Positions 31,635 through 38,765 of a stretch of DNA of 64,000 bases are shown here, one piece after another. The number at the start of each line of letters is the position of its first letter. Position 1 is the first letter of the stretch. A program made the position numbers and the translations under genes. Below the pieces are notes generated by a model. It was not told where the DNA came from and did not search any database. It saw nothing but the letters and a program-made list of their open reading frames with translations. This stretch comes from JBFMEX01 sp040752215 (GTDB taxonomy: Bacteria > Pseudomonadota > Alphaproteobacteria > Rhizobiales > Hyphomicrobiaceae), in assembly GCA_040752215.1 (NCBI GenBank), contig JBFMEX010000033.1, forward strand, positions 1 to 64,000, written 5' to 3'.

Positions 31635-32061
31635 TGCCGTCGAACGAAGGGATCGAGTTTTTGTTGCCTTGCCCGCCGCACTGCGTGGCCGCAATTGCGC
31701 TATGAGCGGCCCGACGCGCCGAGCTCGATTGCCGGGCGGCGACGCGGCACCGGCAGAAGATCGGTAATTTCGGGCGCCCGGCTCGGCCGGCAACGAGGCG
31801 CCGGCCGACCGCCAAGCACTTCACTGTCGTGTGATCGGCTATTCGTGAGGTCGATTTGCCCTCGGCCGCTCGGTCGAGAGCGAGCAAGTCGCGGCCAGTG
31901 GTGCGTGCACGCGATGATCCCGTCCCTGGAAATGTCGCGCACGCACGCCCACATCCCAGCTAGTGTGGTGATCGAGAAGTCCGCTGCATACTTCTCGGCT
32001 TGATGGTGAGGTGGACTTCTCGATCTGAACGACACGGGCTCAATATCCGGGTGAAGCTTCG
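31635..32061. other. 427-bp stretch without a gene
   Basis: No supported coding sequence lies here. The first 330 bp hold nothing I can interpret. The last 100 bp carry the repeated ACTTCTC/GAGAAGT motifs listed separately, just upstream of the cupin gene. Confidence 0.5.
31970..32025. promoter_or_regulatory. 13-bp inverted repeat with three ACTTCTC half-sites
   Basis: GATCGAGAAGTCC (31970-31982) and GGACTTCTCGATC (32013-32025) are perfect inverted copies separated by 30 bp. A third half-site, ACTTCTC, lies at 31990-31996 inside the spacer. The set ends 36 bp before the cupin start. It looks like an operator array or a stem-loop that controls the cupin gene; no regulator gene lies next to it. 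Confidence 0.5.
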
Positions 32062-32529
32062 ATGGACAGTATCGCGGAAGCAAGATGCCGGGTGATCCGC
32101 GCAGTGGACACCTATCAAGGCAAGCAAGGCTTGACCTACGCATGTGGCATCACCGCCGAGTCGGTCGGCGCCACGGGCATCTGCATGCACTTGCTCGAGA
32201 TCCCGCCCGGCGGGCGGGCCAAGGCGCATCTGCACAAGCACCACGAGACGGCGATCTACATCCTATCCGGCGAGGTGGTCACGCTGTTTGGCGAACGCCT
32301 GCAGCATCAGATCCGCGCAAAGGCCGGCGATCTCGTCTATATCCCCGCCAACGTGCCGCATCTTCCCGTCAATCTGAGCAATGAGCCGGTCGCGTCAGTG
32401 ATCGCGCGCACCGATCCCAACGAGCAAGAGAGCGTTGTCCTCCTGCCCGAGTTGGAGCCCCTTGCCGAGAAGGCCATCGCGGCATTGACGGCGGAGCATC
32501 AGGCGAATCACGAGCTCTCGCCGGCGTGA
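32062..32529 (+). CDS. Cupin-domain protein
   Basis: A 155-residue single-domain cupin. Metal-type residues are in AHLHKHHETAIYILSGEV (about 55-72), with the second motif in GDLVYIPANVPHLPVNLS. It is soluble, without a signal peptide. No partner enzyme lies next to it, so the substrate is unknown; it could be a sensor or a small isomerase/oxygenase. Upstream lies the repeat array at 31970-32025. Confidence 0.85.
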   Translation: MDSIAEARCRVIRAVDTYQGKQGLTYACGITAESVGATGICMHLLEIPPGGRAKAHLHKHHETAIYILSGEVVTLFGERLQHQIRAKAGDLVYIPANVPHLPVNLSNEPVASVIARTDPNEQESVVLLPELEPLAEKAIAALTAEHQANHELSPA

Positions 32530-32654
32530 GTGGGGCGCCACGAGTGCGCACGTCGCAGCCACCTTCTCTGGCACCATCACCGGCCCTTGCGATCCGGTCT
32601 GCGCGCGGGGTGGAGCGGCTGCTCTGTCTGGAATGCTTGCGCTCGTGTCTTACC

Positions 32655-33746
32655 TCAAGGCTCGCCGTTCCGCCTGCCGCCAGTCCTCTCCTCGTCCAGC
32701 CAGGCCAATAGAAGAACCCACGCGACAGAGAGGACGATTGGGCCGAAAAACACGCCGATGATTCCGTAAGAGATCATTCCACCGATCACTCCGACGATGA
32801 TGACGGGCATCGGCGTGGTCAGCCCCTTCGCGACCATGATCGGCCTCAGCACGTTGTCCAGCAGCCCGACCGGGACCATGTAGGCCGTGAAGAGAAGGGC
32901 GCTGACGGTATCCATCGTCACCCAGCTCCAGATCAGGACGGGGAGAAACACAATCCCCGGCCCGATCTGAACGATGCCAAGCAGCAGCGACAGGAAGGCC
33001 AGGATGCCGGCGCCCGGTATGCCCGCCGCGATGAAGCCGATGCCGGCGAGCAGCGATTGAAGAAGCGCGACCCCAATGACGCCGCGCGACACGCTGCGGA
33101 TCGTCGCGCCGCCCAGTTGTACCATCTCGCGGCCGCGCGGACGAAGCACGCGCTCCATCGAACGCCCGAGCAGCTCGACCAGCCGCGGCCCCGGATGGAA
33201 GAGGAAGCCCGCGATGACGATCGCAGCGAGGAACTTGACAAGTCCGAGCATCGCGCCGCTCGCGATGTGCAGAAGCCTGATTCCCATCGGCTTCAGGACG
33301 GGTGCCAACTCGGTCAACTCGGCTCTGATGTCGGTCTCGGCCCGACTCCACGTGTCGTAGAGCCAAGTCCCGACGAGCGGCCAGTCCTTGACCGAATCCG
33401 CCGGGCGGGGGATCGACAGCTGTCCCTCCTCGAGCCCCCTGGCGAGCAGCCTCAGCCCGTCGATCATGCCGACACCGAGCCAAGCGACCGGGGCCACGAC
33501 GACCGCTAGGCACAGGACCGTGACGAGTACGGCAGCAAGGCGTGGCCGTCCGGTCCATAGTCGGATCCAGTCGAACAGCGGATAGAGGGCGACCGCCAGG
33601 ATCGCGCTCCACATAACGATCGTAACAAACGGCGCGATGACCTCCCAGGAGAGGTAGACGAGCAGCACGAGCAGCCCGATGCGGATGGCCACATCGACGC
33701 CATCGCCGTTCGGCGTCACCGATTTCGGCTCAACATTCTGCGACAT
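32655..33746 (-). CDS. AI-2E family (PerM-type) permease
   Basis: A 363-residue membrane protein with about eight predicted helices. They include VAIRIGLLVLLVYLSWEVIA and APFVTIVMWSAILAVALYPL at the N-terminus and GGMISYGIIGVFFGPIVLSV near the C-terminus, which is the family signature region. Known members export autoinducer-2 or act as Na+/H+ antiporters. The ATG at 33746 starts just before the soluble N-tail; the frame is open to 33821. The substrate cannot be told. Confidence 0.88.
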   Translation of the reverse strand: MSQNVEPKSVTPNGDGVDVAIRIGLLVLLVYLSWEVIAPFVTIVMWSAILAVALYPLFDWIRLWTGRPRLAAVLVTVLCLAVVVAPVAWLGVGMIDGLRLLARGLEEGQLSIPRPADSVKDWPLVGTWLYDTWSRAETDIRAELTELAPVLKPMGIRLLHIASGAMLGLVKFLAAIVIAGFLFHPGPRLVELLGRSMERVLRPRGREMVQLGGATIRSVSRGVIGVALLQSLLAGIGFIAAGIPGAGILAFLSLLLGIVQIGPGIVFLPVLIWSWVTMDTVSALLFTAYMVPVGLLDNVLRPIMVAKGLTTPMPVIIVGVIGGMISYGIIGVFFGPIVLSVAWVLLLAWLDEERTGGRRNGEP

Positions 33747-33960
33747 GCTCGCTCGCCCTAAAGAGGGCAGGCGCGTGCCCCTCGCAATTGGCACGGACCG
33801 AGGCCCCTCTGACCTGCCCAACTTCTTCGGACCAGGCTCAGCTTGAAAGGTCAGCCCATCTCGAGCTCCGACAATCCGGCATTGCCGCTTCAGCGTCTGC
33901 AGAAGCGCTACGGCTCGTTTCGCGAATGGATCGGTCTAGTGCCCGCGGCCCTTGAGGTGG

Positions 33961-35544
33961 TCAATACGGGATTGTCTTGGGCAGCTTTGCGCCGGACCCG
34001 ATCCAGTGCTCGTAGGTTTGTAGACTGAGGCCGAGCATCTCGTAGTGCACCCGCAGATATCCCTGCGCGTCACGCGAGACGGCTTGCGGCATCACCTGAG
34101 CGGCTTCCTGCGCCATCACGCCCACGTACAGCTTTCGACTGCCGTTATAGGCGAAGCGGTAGTAGCCGAGCCCATTGTCGAGGCGACCCAGAAGAACGAT
34201 GTCGTGCTTGAGCCTGACATCGGATCGGCGACCGCCACCGCGACCGCCACCGCCACCGCGCCCTCCCCCGCCGAACGAGCGCCCGCCGCCGCCGCGACTC
34301 ATCTGCGGTGCCCGGCCGCGCGACGCCATGGCACTGCGGCTTGCCTGGCCGCGACTCGCGTGGCGGCGCACATCGCTCCCGCGCTGGACGTTGAGTGCAT
34401 TGGCCCGCTGTCGGCTGGCCTGCGCGGATGCCGTCTTGCGGGAACGATCGCCGGCGCCTGCGCGGTCACGAGCCTTCGCACCGCCCCGATCAGATGCTTT
34501 TCCCTTCGACCTGTCGGGGCCGGCACGATCGCGAGCCTTGTCGCCGCGATCCCCGACCTTGTCGCCACGGTCGCCGCGCTTGTCGCCTCGGTCGCCGACC
34601 TTGTCGCCTCGATCGGCGACCTTGTCGCGGGCGCCGGCCTTGTCGAATCCACGAAAATCCTTGGCCGCCTCTCGACGCTTGGCGTCCTGCTTGCCGAACT
34701 TGTCCCGGCTCGCCTTGTCGCGGTAGGGCACCGAACCGCGGTGCTTGGGATCGTGCTGCCACTTGTTGGACGTGATCTGCTGCCGGTTCTTGTTGATGTT
34801 GTTGTACTTGTTGACGTTGATGTCGATGTCGTTGCGGCCCCAGTTGCAGTTTCCCCAGCCCCAGGCGTTGGCAGCAATCGCAACGCCGGCGCCCCAGAAG
34901 AAGCCGGAGACGAACGAGGAGGCCGGATAGCCATAGGACCAGTAGTAGGGTGGATAAGACGGGTACCACCAAGTGCCGTAGACGACGCTCGGCTGGTAGA
35001 CCGGCACGTACACGACCTCCGGGTTCGCCGACTCGATGACGATGTAGCTCTCCTTCTTCGTCACCTTCTGCTGCTTGTTGGTTTTCAGCGATCCCGTCTG
35101 CTCGGCCTTCTTTCGCAGCTGCTGGACCTCGGCCATCACGTCCGCCTGCTGGGCGATGAAGGCGTCGCCGAGCTTCTGCGTCCAGTCGAGCTTGTCGTTC
35201 ATGGTCTGCAGGACGCTGGGAACCTGCGTCAGCGCCTTGACGCTCGGATCCCAATCCTTGGCCTCGAGCGCCTTGGTCAGCGCCTCGCCTTTGAGCTTCG
35301 CGTTGGCCGGCTCCTTGCGCCATCGCGCCGCCTGCACGACCTCGAGCGGGTAGGTCGATGCGACCAGCACGCTCGTCAGCAGGTCGTCGGGATAGAGAGC
35401 GATCGGCGCCAGCATCTGATCGAGCTCTTCGGTCTTGAAGGGCTTCGCGGCCGCTGCATCCTGCGCCCAGGAGGTGTGCGGCATGAAAGCGGCTGCCGCG
35501 AAAACGAGCGCTGCAAGCCACCTTCCCAATCGTCCGATCGTCAC
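33961..35544 (-). CDS. DUF3300 secreted protein with C-terminal S74-like autocleavage domain
   Basis: A 527-residue exported protein. A signal peptide (1-27, ending TSWAQ) is followed by the DUF3300 domain (about 35-260), with APIALYPDDLLTSVLVASTYP and a Tyr/Trp-rich PSYPPYYWSYGYPA stretch. A basic, repetitive Asp/Arg/Lys region (GDKVGDRGDKRGDR) and a Gly-rich linker come next. Residues 441-527 resemble the peptidase S74 intramolecular-chaperone domain: SDVRLKHDI with Ser441 and Lys446 at the dyad spacing, and YVGVMAQEAAQVMP. Its central 637 bp are identical to the paralogue at 36645. Confidence 0.85.
   Translation of the reverse strand: MTIGRLGRWLAALVFAAAAFMPHTSWAQDAAAAKPFKTEELDQMLAPIALYPDDLLTSVLVASTYPLEVVQAARWRKEPANAKLKGEALTKALEAKDWDPSVKALTQVPSVLQTMNDKLDWTQKLGDAFIAQQADVMAEVQQLRKKAEQTGSLKTNKQQKVTKKESYIVIESANPEVVYVPVYQPSVVYGTWWYPSYPPYYWSYGYPASSFVSGFFWGAGVAIAANAWGWGNCNWGRNDIDINVNKYNNINKNRQQITSNKWQHDPKHRGSVPYRDKASRDKFGKQDAKRREAAKDFRGFDKAGARDKVADRGDKVGDRGDKRGDRGDKVGDRGDKARDRAGPDRSKGKASDRGGAKARDRAGAGDRSRKTASAQASRQRANALNVQRGSDVRRHASRGQASRSAMASRGRAPQMSRGGGGRSFGGGGRGGGGGRGGGRRSDVRLKHDIVLLGRLDNGLGYYRFAYNGSRKLYVGVMAQEAAQVMPQAVSRDAQGYLRVHYEMLGLSLQTYEHWIGSGAKLPKTIPY
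34692..35328. repeat. 637-bp exact direct repeat, copy 1 (in DUF3300 gene 1)
   Basis: Bases 34692-35328 match 37106-37742 without a mismatch in my line-by-line comparison, offset by 2414. The matched part covers the DUF3300 core, while both flanks of the two genes differ (N-terminal signal region and repetitive C-terminal region). Identity that stops abruptly inside two coding sequences suggests recent gene conversion or a recent partial duplication. Confidence 0.9.
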
Positions 35545-35620
35545 GGCGCTTCGTCCTCTTTAGTGGTCGTCGGAACATTCGATCCGATCGACGGCCAACG
35601 GCGTGTCCTCGATGCGTTCG

Positions 35621-36607
35621 TTACTCGACCAGCAGTGGATCGAGCAGCACGATCTCCCAGCTATCGTCGGGGTCGAAGATCTTCATGCCTGACGCGATGC
35701 GCCGCGAGTCGGGTCCGAGGTCCTTCTGGTAGAGGACCCCGGCGTGGCTGATCATGAACGTCATCACCCCGCTGTTGCCATAAGAAGCGGGGGCGGCGAT
35801 CAGCGCGTAGCCGCCGATCATGCGGTCGTTGACGATGTAGTCGCGGGCGCCGTCCGGGGCAGCATTGCTCTGTCCGTAGAGCATCTTGAACACGTAGCCG
35901 TTGAACGGCTGCGACGTCTCCGCTCCACCGCGGCCTGCCTTGTATCCGGCCGCCTGCGCCTCGGCGATGAGCGGTCCGAGCGGGCTCTCCTGCTCGCCCG
36001 CGGACGCCGGCCAGTAGAGACCATCCTTCTTGCCCGGCGAGCTCATCAGCCGGCGCGCATATTGTGGTCCCTTGCCGTCGCGGTCGGCGGCGGCGTAGTC
36101 GTCCTGCGCCACGGCGAACGCCAGCATCGCAAGCATGGTGTTGTTCTCGTTCTCGCCGATGCGTCGCGTCAAGATCTCGTCGGCACCCGCCTCGGTGTCG
36201 AAGCGCCACGCACCGTTCTCGGCGACGATCGGGATCGGAAACGGAAACTTCTCGGTCCCGATCACCAGCGTGCTCTTGCCCTCGCCGGCCGAGACCAGCT
36301 CATGGGCCTGTTCATAGGCGGTGAGAAAGCGCTCGCGGATCGCCTTATCGGCGACCGGATCGCCGGAGTCCACGATCTCGTCCGCATCGTGGCCAAGCAC
36401 GGCGAGCAGCGCCGACGTGCCGTCCGCCTTGACGGCGGCAACCAGAGCCTCGACCGCCTCGCCGGCCGACTTGAAGGTGCTCTGCTGTGGTGACTGCGCC
36501 AGCAGCGGGAGCGGACCCGCGGCGACGGCGAGGATACAGGCGGCGGCGACGACTGCGCTCCGGACGGCCCGGATCAAGGTCGTGTGAGCGGCTCGGCTGA
36601 TGTGCAT
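35621..36607 (-). CDS. DUF2950 secreted protein
   Basis: A 328-residue protein of the DUF2950 family. After a long signal peptide (HISRAAHTTLIRAVRSAVVA...LLAQ) come SAGEAVEALVAAVKADGT and, towards the end, NGYVFKMLYGQS and SYGNSGVMTFMISHAGVLYQKDLG, typical of the family. GGAG is six bases before the ATG at 36607. It lies between two DUF3300 genes on the same strand, a combination seen in other proteobacteria. The role is unknown, presumably in the envelope. Confidence 0.9.
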   Translation of the reverse strand: MHISRAAHTTLIRAVRSAVVAAACILAVAAGPLPLLAQSPQQSTFKSAGEAVEALVAAVKADGTSALLAVLGHDADEIVDSGDPVADKAIRERFLTAYEQAHELVSAGEGKSTLVIGTEKFPFPIPIVAENGAWRFDTEAGADEILTRRIGENENNTMLAMLAFAVAQDDYAAADRDGKGPQYARRLMSSPGKKDGLYWPASAGEQESPLGPLIAEAQAAGYKAGRGGAETSQPFNGYVFKMLYGQSNAAPDGARDYIVNDRMIGGYALIAAPASYGNSGVMTFMISHAGVLYQKDLGPDSRRIASGMKIFDPDDSWEIVLLDPLLVE

Positions 36608-36644
36608 GACGATCTCCAAATTCACGACTGTGGGTTGACTGCGA

Positions 36645-37952
36645 TCAGCGCCGGCGTCCACCGCCGCCACCCCCACGACCTCCACCTCCGCCACCGCCGG
36701 CACGTCCACCTCCCCCACCGCGGCTCACTTGTGGAGAATGCCCACCACCGCGCTGAGCCATGGACTGCCGGCTTGCCTCGCCGCGGCTCGCATGCTTCTG
36801 CACCTCGCGGCCCGATTTCACATCGAGTGCGCTGGAGCCCGAACGACTGGGCTTGTCGGTGCTCGCCCGCCTCGTGGCGTCGCCTCCGGGACCCCGCTCG
36901 CCAGCCTTTGGCCCTGCGCGATCTGCGACCTCTCCTTTGGGCCGGTCGGCAACGGCGCCGCGATCACCTGCCCTGTCGCCGCGATCACCTGCCTTGCCAC
37001 CTCGACCTCCGACCTTGTCGCTACGGTCGGCAACCTTGTCGCGGGCGCCGGCCTTGTCGAAGCCGCGCATATCCTTGGTTGCCTCGCGGCGCTTGGCATC
37101 GAGCGTGCCGAACTTGTCCCGGCTCGCCTTGTCGCGGTAGGGCACCGAACCGCGGTGCTTGGGATCGTGCTGCCACTTGTTGGACGTGATCTGCTGCCGG
37201 TTCTTGTTGATGTTGTTGTACTTGTTGACGTTGATGTCGATGTCGTTGCGGCCCCAGTTGCAGTTTCCCCAGCCCCAGGCGTTGGCAGCAATCGCAACGC
37301 CGGCGCCCCAGAAGAAGCCGGAGACGAACGAGGAGGCCGGATAGCCATAGGACCAGTAGTAGGGTGGATAAGACGGGTACCACCAAGTGCCGTAGACGAC
37401 GCTCGGCTGGTAGACCGGCACGTACACGACCTCCGGGTTCGCCGACTCGATGACGATGTAGCTCTCCTTCTTCGTCACCTTCTGCTGCTTGTTGGTTTTC
37501 AGCGATCCCGTCTGCTCGGCCTTCTTTCGCAGCTGCTGGACCTCGGCCATCACGTCCGCCTGCTGGGCGATGAAGGCGTCGCCGAGCTTCTGCGTCCAGT
37601 CGAGCTTGTCGTTCATGGTCTGCAGGACGCTGGGAACCTGCGTCAGCGCCTTGACGCTCGGATCCCAATCCTTGGCCTCGAGCGCCTTGGTCAGCGCCTC
37701 GCCTTTGAGCTTCGCGTTGGCCGGCTCCTTGCGCCATCGCGCAGCCTGCACGATCTCGAGCGGATACGTCGCGCCGACCAGCACGTTGGTCAGCAGGTCG
37801 TCGGGATAGAGCGCGATCGGCGCCAGCATCTGCGCCAGCTCCTCCTTCTTGAACGGCTTGGCGGCGTCCTCGGCATGCACAGCCATGGGCGCTGCGAAGA
37901 CCGCTGCGATGGCCAGGCAGCCGAGCAGCTTGACAAGAGACTTGATGCTCAC
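36645..37952 (-). CDS. DUF3300 secreted protein, paralogue without the S74-like domain
   Basis: A 435-residue exported protein. A different signal peptide (SIKSLVKLLGCLAIAAVFAAPMAVHA) precedes a DUF3300 domain whose central part is identical at DNA level to the gene at 33961. The C-terminus is a basic, Gly-rich tail ending in GGRGGGGGGRRR and lacks the S74-like domain of its sister. Such tails may bind nucleic acid or anionic polymers, but nothing is shown. It lies upstream of DUF2950 with a 37-bp gap, in the same operon. Confidence 0.88.
   Translation of the reverse strand: MSIKSLVKLLGCLAIAAVFAAPMAVHAEDAAKPFKKEELAQMLAPIALYPDDLLTNVLVGATYPLEIVQAARWRKEPANAKLKGEALTKALEAKDWDPSVKALTQVPSVLQTMNDKLDWTQKLGDAFIAQQADVMAEVQQLRKKAEQTGSLKTNKQQKVTKKESYIVIESANPEVVYVPVYQPSVVYGTWWYPSYPPYYWSYGYPASSFVSGFFWGAGVAIAANAWGWGNCNWGRNDIDINVNKYNNINKNRQQITSNKWQHDPKHRGSVPYRDKASRDKFGTLDAKRREATKDMRGFDKAGARDKVADRSDKVGGRGGKAGDRGDRAGDRGAVADRPKGEVADRAGPKAGERGPGGDATRRASTDKPSRSGSSALDVKSGREVQKHASRGEASRQSMAQRGGGHSPQVSRGGGGGRAGGGGGGGRGGGGGGRRR
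37106..37742. repeat. 637-bp exact direct repeat, copy 2 (in DUF3300 gene 2)
   Basis: This is the partner of 34692-35328. The first difference at the upstream coding edge is at 37743 (A for C at 35329), with more changes after it. At the other edge identity ends at 37106. No transposase, inverted ends or target duplication accompany the copies, so an insertion element is not indicated. Confidence 0.9.
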
Positions 37953-38190
37953 GCGTTTCGACTCCCTCTGGAGCTTGTCACTCGATCGGTGGAATTGCCG
38001 GCCTCGCTACCGGCAACGGCGAAGAAGGTTCGAGCGAGGAGAGGCCGACCCATGGTTGTAGGCGGGGCTGCGAGACGGGGGCCAGCGCGCGAGCACTCGA
38101 CGCGCGTTAGCGCGCCGCCGGGGGACAACCCTCGAGGACGTGCCACCACCGATGCCCCCTATGCCGCTTGCGATGCCCGAGCGGGCGCGA

Positions 38191-38517
38191 TCAGAAGCTG
38201 AAGTAGATGCCAAAGCCTGGCCGCCACAAGCGATACCCAAAGGGGTAATACGATCCGTAATAGGGGTATGACGAATAACCGTACACGTATGGGCTGTAGT
38301 AGCGGCGCACGTAGCGATACCGATAGGGCCGGTACGGCCGTACGTAGCGATAGCGGCGGTAGTACCGCCGGTGCACCTTCTCGACCTGCGAGTTCGTAGC
38401 GGCGGTCGACTTCAAGGCGGCCGGCGCGGTGCTCACGGCAGCGGCACTCGCCGGCGTGGCCCAAACAAGCATCGCGCCGATGCCACACAAGAGGATCGTT
38501 GCGTATCTGGCGTGCAT
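38191..38517 (-). CDS. Secreted Tyr/Arg-rich small protein
   Basis: A 108-residue protein. A signal peptide (HARYATILLCGIGAMLVWATPASAAA) is followed by a mature part dominated by YRRYRYVRPYRPYRYRYV-like repeats and a Tyr/Ser/Gly-rich end (YGYSSYPYYGSYYPFGYR). AAGGAG lies eight bases before the ATG at 38517. Such proteins often act in the envelope or spontaneously aggregate. It precedes the DUF3300/DUF2950 cluster on the same strand with a 238-bp gap. Confidence 0.75.
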   Translation of the reverse strand: MHARYATILLCGIGAMLVWATPASAAAVSTAPAALKSTAATNSQVEKVHRRYYRRYRYVRPYRPYRYRYVRRYYSPYVYGYSSYPYYGSYYPFGYRLWRPGFGIYFSF

Positions 38518-38581
38518 GTGCGCTACTCCTTGTCCTTGCCCCTGCTCCTCCGAGCACGAGGCACATGTCGCGGTGCCCAGC

Positions 38582-38595
38582 TTGATCACCATCAT
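38582..38595. promoter_or_regulatory. FNR/FixK-like box
   Basis: TTGAT-CACC-ATCAT matches the FNR/FixK consensus TTGAT-N4-ATCAA except for the last base. It lies in the divergent gap between the Tyr-rich gene and the DUF3141 gene, 171 bp before the DUF3141 start. If it acts as a class II activator site, transcription would start near 38630. The match is seen; function is inference. Confidence 0.45.
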
Positions 38596-38765
38596 GACCC
38601 AAAGACAATAGCGTTCATTGACGACGCTCAAGAAGGGTTCATAACTATTGTGCTAGCTAAATCACTTAGGTGCCGGATCAGAAACCCGTCTCAATAAACA
38701 CAATATTGCTACGGACGAATTGGCATCTCGCGAGATCAGCTAGCGAAATACGGGAAAGAGCCGCC

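Noticed and set aside
29961..31793. 610-codon minus-strand frame opposite the ALDH7 gene
   Set aside because: It lacks family features, and the plus-strand gene is a clear dehydrogenase.
33843..34028. 61-codon plus-strand frame before the DUF3300 gene
   Set aside because: It overlaps the end of the DUF3300 gene on the other strand and has no family features.
34692..37742. Insertion sequence or transposon as the source of the 637-bp repeat
   Set aside because: There is no transposase, inverted end or target duplication; the repeat lies wholly inside coding sequence of paralogues.
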